Assembly (NCBI RefSeq): GCF_963675165.1
Contig: NC_087377.1
Span: 17,494,518 to 17,558,517, forward strand
Direction: 5' to 3'
Source: Halichondria panicea
Lineage: Eukaryota > Porifera > Demospongiae > Suberitida > Halichondriidae
DNA length: 64,000 nt
Notes under the pieces: generated by a model
The model's input: only the letters and a program-made list of their open reading frames with translations
Databases searched by the model: none
Told to the model about the DNA's origin: nothing
Shown here: piece by piece, positions 25,401 through 33,749 of the stretch
Layout: each line of letters begins with the position of its first letter
Position numbering within the stretch: position 1 is the first letter of the stretch
Position numbers and translations under genes: made by a program

Positions 25401-27531
25401 CTGAAAGAAGAGTCCATTCCGAAACGATTAGTTGCATTACATCGGTACATCCCATAGTTATCGGTAGTGGCTATTAAACTGAAGTTTCCACCAGTTGTGT
25501 CATTCCCAGTGTAAACAACTTCTACAGTACTGGCTACATCAAACCGCTCCCAAACAATTTCTATAGGAATGTCTCCAGTTACAACACACACAAGGTCCAC
25601 AGCGGTGTTCAGTAGCACAGGATCCGGCTGAATGGTGGTCACAACAGGAGGGTCTGCATGGTTGAGAGATATTAGTGCAGTTAGGCATACGTAGTTATAT
25701 GTCATACCTCCCAGCTCTATTGTCACAGTGTTACTGGAATAATACGTCTACCACAGATTAGTATACTGCATACAACTATATAGAGCACTGGATTATTGTG
25801 TGTAACTATGATCAGTGGCCATCAACAATAGTTATTATTGTCCAATAAAAGCAGATTCAGATATCTCAGCAGAATATTGAAGGAAAGAAAAAAGGATATG
25901 AACATCACTTCAACCACGAGAGGATCTATGCACTACTGACTCCACCGTCCACTGCTAATACTAGAGGAATACAGTACTTTTACACATAATTATGCATGAG
26001 CGCATACATGAAGGAACCACATTAAATGGTCTTGAAACAATCAGTATAATCTATTTAAACACTCAACTTACGGTTACAGACGAGTTCATCAGTTCCAGAC
26101 AACGACGCCACAAATCCATTCAAGCAGGTACAGTTGAACTGTCCCATGTTATTCAAACAAATATAATTTTGACCACAGTTGCATTGTATGGGAGATAATC
26201 TCATGCCTCCAGGGTAACCATAAGAACTGTAAGAGCCAAATCCATACACTGAAACACCTAGAACAGCTGAGCTGTTTTGATGGCGGATAGAATGAACTCC
26301 AGTAGACACACTTGTTCTACTTATGTGGCCACAAATCACTCCACTTGAACAGACAACATTTCTCCAGCCAGTAACAATGAAATTGTCTAATAATATTTGT
26401 GCAGTTTGAAAAAACTCGGAAGAAACATACACCGTGACATAGTTGGATACAAAAAGAGGAAACGCTTCGACAAAATAATTATTTGTAAACTGCTCAATTG
26501 GAGGGATTATCATCATGAATGGGACTCCATAAGCATACTGTGCCACCAGTACTGGAGAAGTGGATTCAATGCTACAGAAACTGTTAATAGGGATTTCAAA
26601 TTCTCTGAAGCTCCTTCCACTCTGTAACTGGAATTCACTGACTGATACAACAGTGTTGCAGTTCACAGCTACACTTGCTGCTCGGGCACTAAGAACACGA
26701 ATACGTTCACCAGAAGATCTACCCCCAAGAGATGCCACGAGAAATTTTGATCCCCATGATACAGTCGGAGGTACTTGTTCAACCAGGTGGTCACAGCCGC
26801 CTATACCTTGAGGTACTTGAGTACAATCAGATCCACTAAACACAGACAAAGGTTTGGAGCTAGTTATTCTTGTTCCTGTGAGATCATTATCACTTTCAAT
26901 CTGATATGTTTCCATACTATTTAGTGTTATTGTTGAGGAATCGAATTTGACAACAGTTTCATTTTCACAAGCCACCAACAAAATCACACTAGGAAAGTTA
27001 CTACTAATGGTGTCATAAGAGATTCCATAATATTCGTATTCATCAACTTCCATTTTAGAACATGGTAACGCTAAATAAGCATCTGTAGTACTTGAATAAA
27101 AAGATATCCCATACAAATTGATGTTTCCGTCAGTTTCAACACGGATCCCCTTGTTCCTTTCATTAACAGATAATACCTCAAAACTGGATGGAACGTTTAC
27201 ACTAGTTGAAGAGGTAGAAACGGTCCCACTGATATTAATTGGAGAGACTGTGAAATTAACAGCACTTGACTCTGGGTTTGTGATATACAAAAACAACTCG
27301 GGCTTGACTGGTCGAAGTTGAGCAGTATTACTTGGGAAACCAACCACAAATTTCTTGCCAGCACTTGATGAGGTCTCATCTAGGATTAATGAACAATTCA
27401 AGGTTTACATGCATAATAATTATAGACTACAAGAATTCAGTCCTAACTGTAATTTGTGCATTACAAGGTGAAGAAAATGTGATTATGATTATTATCAATG
27501 CAAAAGTAGATCTAGCAATTCTGTAGCTCAT
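19459..27531 (-). CDS. A3: adhesion GPCR, IgGFc-binding/EGF/Ig x2/HormR/GAIN-GPS/7TM
   Basis: Best-preserved unit. Exon 1 (27447-27531) encodes a signal peptide. Exon 2 (26072-27379) is IgGFc-binding plus EGF. Ig-like exons lie at about 25382-25655 and 25018-25331 where A1 and A2 have sushi exons. HormR exons are at about 23510-23630 and 23365-23460, and GAIN exons from about 23150 to 22240. The GPS exons (about 22000 and 21790-21935) read [14 protein letters not shown] and [16 protein letters not shown]1 is at about 21620-21730 and TM2 at about 21450-21570. TM3-4 ([30 protein letters not shown]) lies at about 21010-21170, TM5 near 20495-20570, and TM6-7 at 20006-20180. The tail ends at TAG 19459-19461. 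No frameshift was found in the exons read. However, the exon-1 donor is TTAGGA where the other copies have GTAGGA, so exon 1 may not splice. A role as a cell-surface recognition or adhesion receptor is inferred from domains. Confidence 0.82.
23687..23749. mobile_element. 63-bp micro-MITE with 9-bp target duplication
   Basis: Starts TAGTTGGGCAGAGTTCAACC and ends with the near-perfect inverse (GGTTGGAATCCGCCCAACTA), leaving a loop of about 20 bases. Flanked by AACGAGTAT at 23678-23686 and 23750-23758. A1 (2306-2322) and A2 carry the uninterrupted AAACGAGTATTAG. A 9-bp duplication fits Mutator-type transposition. Confidence 0.75.
24147..24454. mobile_element. 308-bp Harbinger-like MITE
   Basis: Terminal inverted repeats of about 32 bp (GGCCACTCCAAATGAGACTG and onward to CCCGTC), practically perfect, flanked by TAA at 24144-24146 and 24455-24457. 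Long G-starting ends with a 3-bp TAA duplication are the PIF/Harbinger (Tourist) pattern. No coding capacity. It lies in the long A3 intron between the Ig and HormR exons, which is larger here than in A1 and A2. Confidence 0.8.
25018..25655 (-). other. A3 two Ig-like domain exons
   Basis: The N-terminal Ig (about 25382-25655) has the canonical pair DLVCVVTG and [10 protein letters not shown] with a tryptophan between them (IVWERF). The second (about 25018-25331) keeps the fold pattern ([26 protein letters not shown]) but both expected cysteines are replaced, by T/V and by V. These exons sit between the EGF-containing exon and HormR, the position of the sushi exons in A1 and A2. Confidence 0.75.
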
Positions 27532-27715
27532 AGTAATTACAGAGTTTAGTCTCTAGATCTATTCAGTGAGGCAAAACGGATATAATATTGATGTTTAGAG
27601 CTAGCCTAACTATAATATTATTGCCATGGACTCCACAGTTAGTTATACAAATCTTGGTCTATAGCAGATCAAGGAACAGTTTGGGCAAATATCAATCCTC
27701 AAACTGAGAAAATAT
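27532..27715 (-). promoter_or_regulatory. Conserved block upstream of A3 exon 1
   Basis: Shares GTGAGGCAAAACG, GTTTAGAGCTAGCCTAACTA and GCCATGGACTCCACAGTTAG with the A1 block (5045-5260), including the following CTTGGTCTATAGCAGATCAA. Probably promoter-proximal; no core element assigned. Confidence 0.3.
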
Positions 27716-29298
27716 TATAACTAATGAGCCCATAGCTTTCTGGGGTGGGCATTTTACTTTCGTCAGGCACAAACTTACTCTAGCTCAGCTTTGCAAGGTT
27801 TACTGACTCTGCAATTGCTCCACCATGTACTGTACTCTATCTAGATTGAGCACAGTGTGTGTCAGCTCTCTCTGTGTAGTTCTGGCAAAAACGGAATCAA
27901 TTACACTCGACGAAAATCGAATAGTTGGACAGTTTTTTCTAGTGATCACAGCTCCGACTGATCTATGCTGGAAGCAACGCTGGTTAAGTCCCATAGCCAC
28001 CTGTTGGTGTTTCTGTCTATAGCACTGACCAGGAGCAGAAGAGGGGATGGAGCATCTTACTAGTAGACTATATGCATAGTATTGCAGATTTTTTTATTTT
28101 ACAAATTTGCAGAGGTAAAAAAATAGCTATAAAATGTAAGCTAATACTAATCTGAGACCTGATACTATACAGACAGAGAACAGTATACAGTTAATACACG
28201 AAAGAGTACGGAGAGATTACAATTTAAGTTTGTAGCGAAATCCCATCCACATTAAAATTCAGGTTATTCCAGGCTGAGGTATAGTAGATCTATCTATAGG
28301 AAAAAAGAAGACTGAAACTTAGCAAACTGGACAGATAATTGTTGGGTGTTCTGGTGTCTGTGCGGGTATTGGTGGTATACTTGCTTGATAGTGGAGAATC
28401 AAAGATACTGAGACTATTCACTCTAATGCTATAGGGGTGGTGACATTATCATATATATATACTAGCTCTTACTGTCAATGTGTAAGTCTGAGTTGTCTCA
28501 AAGTCTAGCTAGATATGATGTGACAAAATTAATAGTTGACCAGTATCAGGCTCAAGTAAATTTAATGTCATTATTATGTATTGTAGTTTTTTTGTACAAA
28601 AATCAAAGGAAAAACTATAATTATGCTAACAAATGCCATAGACTAGGATCTACAACTGTAGTAACCACAGACCGTGCTCTATTATTCTGTGGTTGGTATT
28701 TTTGGAACAGTTTGGTAGTTAGAGCATGGCTGGGGTAGTTAGAGCACGATTGCTGCTAAGTGATTCTATAAGCTTCTAGCAATACTATCTTACTAACAAA
28801 GGCTCTATTCTCGAGTAAAGGCTAGTTTGCTTACCAGTACGTTGAAGGCCATTGCAGTCTCTCCAGAATCAGGAATAGCAAAATATTTTCGTAGAAGGTT
28901 GCTATTCTACTTAGTAGACTAGAGCCAATAGCTATTGGTAGCTGCAAGAAGCTAAAAACTACAAACCAGTTAATGCACTGTTTTACGCTCGTGCTCTATG
29001 CATTATTGGCCTCGCGGAAGTTCTCGAAGCTCATGTAGCTCGAGGCGAACTAGTACATGGAGGTTGTCAGGATGATCAGTGGCCATCAATAAAAGCAGAT
29101 TCAGATATCTCAGCAGAATATTGAGGGAAATCAAAAAGTCATCACTTCAACCACGAAAGGATGTGTGCACTACTCCACTGCCATTATTCGCAGGAATACA
29201 GTACTTTACACATATAATTATGTATGAACGCATACAGTCTTGAGTAGACTAGAAACAATCAGTATAATTATGACCTTCTATTTAAACACTCAACTTAC
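27716..29298. other. Spacer between A3 and A4, no convincing gene
   Basis: AT-rich. A minus-strand open stretch of 66 codons at 27800-28000 has no recognisable domain. From about 29070 rightward the sequence matches A3 from about 25810 (GATCAGTGGCCATCAA and CAGATTCAGATATCTCAGCA), so the left border of the A4 duplication lies near 29070. The 28.0-29.0 kb part is unmatched elsewhere in the window. Confidence 0.5.
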
Positions 29299-30762
29299 CG
29301 GTACAGACAACTTCATCTGTTTCAGACAATGAAGCCACAAATCCATTCAAGCAGCTACAGTTGAACTGTCCCATGTTATTCAAACAAATAGAATTTTGAC
29401 CACAGTTGCATTGTATGGGAGATAATCTCATGCCTCCAGGGTAACCATAAGAATTTGTTGCGTCGAATCCATACACTGAAACACCTAGAACAGCTGAGCT
29501 GTTTTGATGGCGGATAGAATGAGCTCCAGTAGACACATTCCTTCTACTTATGTGGCCACAAATCTCTCCACTTGAACAGAAAACATTCCTCCAGTCAGTA
29601 ACAATGGAATTATCTAATAATATTTGTTCAGGTTGAAAAAACTCAGAAGAAACATACACCGTGACATAGTTGGATACGCGGAAAAGAAGAAACGCTTCGA
29701 CCAAATAATTATTTGTAAACTGCTCAATTGAAGGGATTATCATCATGAATGGGTCTCCCACGCCATCACTATCCCTACCATATGCATACTGTGCGACCAG
29801 GACTGGAGAAGTGGATTCAATGCTACAGAAACTGTTAATAGGGATTTCAAATTCTCTGAAGCTCCCTCCACTCTGCAACTGGAATTCACTGACTGATACG
29901 TTAGTGTTGCAGTTCACAGTTACACTTGCTGCTCGGGCACTAAGAACACGAATACGTTCACCAGAAGATCTACCATCGAGAGATGCTACGAGGAATTTTG
30001 ACCCCCATGTCACAGTCGGAGGTACTTGTTCAACCAGGTGGTCACAGTAGTTTATATCTTGAGGAACACTAGCACACTCAGCTCCACTAAACACAGACAA
30101 AGGTTTGGAGCTTGTTATTCTTGTTCCTGTGAGATCATGATCACTTTCTATCTGATATGTTTCCATACTATTTAGTGTTATTGTTGAGGAATTGAATTTG
30201 ACAAGTGTTCCATTTTCACAAGCCACAAACAAAATCACATTAGGAAAAATAAAAATGTCATAGGAGATTCCATAATATTCGTATTCATCAACTGCCATTT
30301 TATAACATGGTAACGCTAAATAAGCATCTGCAGAACTTGAAGGTAATAAGATATCCCATACAAATTGATGTTTCCGTCAGCTTCAACAAGGATCCCCTTG
30401 TTCCTTTCATTAACAGATAAAACCTCAAAACTGGATGGAACGTTTACCCTTGTTGAAGAGTTAGAAATGTTTCCACTGATATTAATTGGAGAGACTGTGA
30501 AATTAACAGCACTTGACTCTGGATTTGTGATAAACAATGACAACTCGATTCCTGAAATTGTATTCACCGCATTTCTTGGGAAACCGACAACGAATTTCTT
30601 GCCAGCAGTTGATGAGGTCTCATCTAGGATTTTAATGGAACATGCATAATAGTTAGACTACAAGAATTCAGTCCTACCTGTAATTTGAGCATCACAAGAT
30701 GTTGCAAATGTGATCACGATTATTGCCAATGCCAAAGTAGAACTAGCAATTCTGTAGCTCAT
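29299..30762 (-). pseudogene. A4: N-terminal two-exon fragment (signal peptide, IgGFc-binding, EGF), frameshifted
   Basis: Exon 1 (30678-30762) encodes an intact signal peptide with a good GTAGGA donor. Exon 2 (29299-30623) is an IgGFc-binding plus EGF exon closest to A2. Compared with A1 and A3, two extra bases (GG at 30342-30343) shift the frame after YGISYYL, and a TAG follows at 30316-30318. After the break the domain stays open to its usual donor at 29298. No linker, HormR, GAIN or TM exon lies between it and A3. So it is either a dead fragment or a distal 5' part of A3 whose first exon alone is useful. The insertion could also be a sequence error. Confidence 0.75.
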
Positions 30763-30985
30763 TTTTATTTTTAGTAACTGGTTGAATTTAGTCTCTGTAT
30801 CTATTTCGTGAGGCAAAACGATATATTAATGTTTAGAGAGCTAGCTTAATTATTGCCATGGACTCCACAGTTCATCATATACAAATCAATTAGACTTGCG
30901 TGGTCTACAAACAGTTTCACTTTAGGCGTCCTTAAACTCTTGGATTGAGCGTGGTTTATAGGTGTCCAAACTTTCAATGACAGTT
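30763..30985 (-). promoter_or_regulatory. Conserved block upstream of A4 exon 1
   Basis: Nearly identical to the A2 upstream block (16853-17060), with one 11-bp addition (GGCGTCCTTAA) near 30926. If A4 exon 1 splices into A3, this would act as an A3 promoter. Confidence 0.35.
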
Positions 30986-31956
30986 TCGTGGATGTCACTG
31001 TCAGGATATATAGGTATCTATCACATCTAAAGTTAAAGAGATCTCCCACTTGCTTCTGTGTTGGACTTGATCCAGAGCAGTCTTAATAAAGGCATAAGAA
31101 GATCAAGAAGATGAATCTGATTAATAGGAGAAGTCATGAAGAGGAGTATGCGACTCCCACGCACATTCCATTCTAAATCTCAGACTGAATCGTCACTAAC
31201 ACTTCTAAACTGTTACCATGAATAAAATTAAATATGGGCTGGAGGTACAAACCACAGCAGACCATGTGCGTGTATGGTGATATCCTAATTAACCGCTACA
31301 CCTACGCACCCACTTAAGTTGCGGTCTGATAGTGACGTGGTATGACATACTTGTACAGTAACCTAGTTTACACTACAACTGCTACAGTTGGATACTCCTC
31401 TTCATACACTCCTGTTATCATTAATAGACCTTTAAACTGTTACGTAATTACGTATTCGTGCTTACTTATACTTTTAAAGAGAAGTATGATTCGGTAATTA
31501 CGATTTCTTTTTTGCTATTTTAGTTACATGATTATGGTTTAATCGATACTTGAGAGGGTCACCTGCAATAATAGTACGATGCACGCCGGTTTCAAACTTT
31601 TTTTCGCAGAGACCAATTTGTTAGATGTCTACCATTGACCGTTGTGATGAGAGTATACAATTTAAACACATATTTTAGCAACTGGTTAATTGATCAACAG
31701 ATTTAGTTCTCTATATATTCAGTGAGGCAAAAAATGCTCACTAGGTCTAGTTTTAATAGTAGCCATGCTAAATCTCTGAAATATCAAGAGATGATAACTG
31801 CAGGATTACAACACCATAATTATTTAGTCCAATATGTACATGTAGAATGGAATGTGCGTGGGAGTTGGATACTCCTCTTCATACACTCCTGGTCTCACCT
31901 ACATCACTATTGTACCAGACAACTAGTAGGAAAGAATAAACTATGTTATTCATTGC

Positions 31957-32012
31957 CTAGCCTCGATTCCAGGCCGCAGGGAAAAGCTGTTGAACGGGCT
32001 GGAGTCGAGGCT
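31957..32012. mobile_element. 56-bp micro-MITE with 9-bp target duplication
   Basis: Starts CTAGCCTCGATTCCAGGCC and ends with the inverse (GGCTGGAGTCGAGGCT). Flanked by ATTCATTGC at 31948-31956 and 32013-32021. The sister spacer near 18075-18090 (TTATTCATTGCCTTACTGG) is the empty site. Related half-copies of the word GCCTCGATTC-AGGCC occur near 18618 and, inverted, near 57390. Confidence 0.75.
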
Positions 32013-32157
32013 ATTCATTGCTTTACTGGCAGACAATTAAATAGTGATGATTATCTTTGTCATTATTATGTTATTTTTCAAATTTGATTTCGCCTACTAT
32101 GGTTTTAAGTGGGAGTTGTGTACTCTTCCTGGTGAACTCTTGTTCCTTGATTAGGCA

Positions 32158-32272
32158 TGTCTACATCTGTAGCTCTCTTTGTGTCGGACTTGGAGGCCAT
32201 ATATCTGTAGCTCTCTCTGTGTCGGACTTGGAGGCCATATCTGTAGCTCTTTTTGTGTCAGACTCTGGACTA
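32158..32272. repeat. 36-bp minisatellite, 3 units
   Basis: Third orthologous copy of the spacer minisatellite (see 6667-6745 and 18227-18372), three units here. Confidence 0.8.
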
Positions 32273-32629
32273 TATTTGGTCTAGTTGTTCGCCTAACCGT
32301 TATAAAAACTAAAACTCGGCCTGTGATCGAGGCTATAAAGTAAAACAACATTTTGTCTGCTTTCTACTCAATCAGTGTAGGCTAGTTCCTACTGATGTTG
32401 TGTGTGCTAAATACTATTGAGGTTTGTGCAAAGTCATTAAAATTATCAACATGTGCATGTGTAGTTAATGATCTTTACCAAATTTAAATTTAATCATGAC
32501 AAGCCTATCTAGAGCTATAGCTCACTGCATGCACTGATAGCGTAGCTACGGTTACATTATCATCAACCACACTATTGATGAGTCATGCAGGAAGCACATT
32601 GTGCTTGAAAAACAGATGACCTTTTTTTA

Positions 32630-32678
32630 TTAAAATATATTTTGCTCCCCCCTATCAAGAATCCTGGATCCGCCCCTG
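32630..32678. mobile_element. One terminus of a DNA transposon (CAGGGGCGGATCCAGGA type)
   Basis: Sequence ending at 32678 reads, inverted, CAGGGGCGGATCCAGGATTC, a terminal motif common to animal cut-and-paste MITEs. It abuts AAGGCCGCTTAAAGGTGG, which is continuous with CTCGATTC in the sister spacer (18620-18645), so this marks an insertion edge. The other end, somewhere after 32500, was not resolved. Confidence 0.5.
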
Positions 32679-33264
32679 AAGGCCGCTTAAAGGTGGCAAA
32701 TTGAAAACATGATTTAAATTTAAAAATCACACTTGGCTATAGCTTTAATGTGTGCACGAGGATGAGTATAATGCACTCACTGCACTCATGCGTTCATTTA
32801 AAGAATGTCATTGGCAACCTGTGATTGTACCTTGATAACTGCTTCTCAGAAATGAAATCATACAGAAACTAGGGGGCTACAATATCATCGTTAATATTTG
32901 TTTACTATGATTATATCTGTGCAGAATTGTCTATTGACTAATGTGCCTGAGGATAGTAATAAGTTGCTTGTTTAGCAGCTGCTATAATATCATAAAAGAG
33001 TGATACATTCAATTTAAAAACAAACTGTAATTGACATTTGAGCACCTTAATACAAAAACAGGTCAGTTCTATCAACCTAGGTACTCGTGTTTATAATTAT
33101 TTCCCCATATGCCTGATTTGACTGCAACTGAATGTTTCGTTTTGCCGTCTGGGATACAGGATAATTAGTACACAAATCTCTGTCACTTATTTCCTCACTT
33201 GTCCATAAGCTTCATGCATTAGACTCCTGCATGCACTTGAATGTCTTGTGTTCTAGTGTTGCAG

Positions 33265-33544
33265 TCGCTGCGGTTACATCTCAAACCAAGAGCTCTGCAA
33301 AGCTTGCATTCTATTGGAGGGATTAGATCGAGGTTTGCCTAAACTAGGGATTGGCAAAGTGTCAGGGAGCACCCTCTCCTCGCATATACGAAAGATGGAG
33401 CTGAAAGAAACGGATGATCCATCTTCAGAGAGTTGCTCGTGTGCTGGGGAGGAAAGAAACAAAGAAGGGAACAAAGATGGCTGCTGCTCTGGAGAAAAAC
33501 TGTTAAGACTGTTATATAGTAGTGTCACAGTAGGTGACTTTTAA
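33265..33544 (+). pseudogene. CTU1: CTU1 last exon, intact but orphan
   Basis: After the acceptor TAGTGTTGCAG the plus strand reads [20 protein letters not shown] followed by [11 protein letters not shown] and a hydrophilic tail to TAA at 33542-33544. This is the C-terminal zinc-ribbon end of CTU1 (Ncs6/ATPBD3), which with CTU2 thiolates the wobble uridine of some cytosolic tRNAs. Two CxxC pairs are visible (CSRC, with the first C split by the splice site, and CKAC). No upstream CTU1 exon was found on the plus strand in the preceding 2.5 kb, so it is called a gene fragment. If a distant exon exists it could be the true last exon. A broken copy lies at 8378-8640. Confidence 0.7.
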
Positions 33545-33749
33545 ATTTATTAAAGTAGATCTAGTTATTGTATATCAATCATTATGTATTTAATTTCCAA
33601 TCTTATTAATGTGTTATAATTAACTTAACACAACTATAAACATACATTTTTACGACAGATATAAAACGGATTAAGTTGCACTCATTTTCTACTAACTATT
33701 TTTTGGTGATAAGTTTATTGGGATAAGCTTTAACTACAGTCTCTGGTAT

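Noticed and set aside
27800..28000. 66-codon minus-strand frame upstream of A3
   Set aside because: No domain, no clear splice context and no counterpart in the other spacers; not enough to call a gene.
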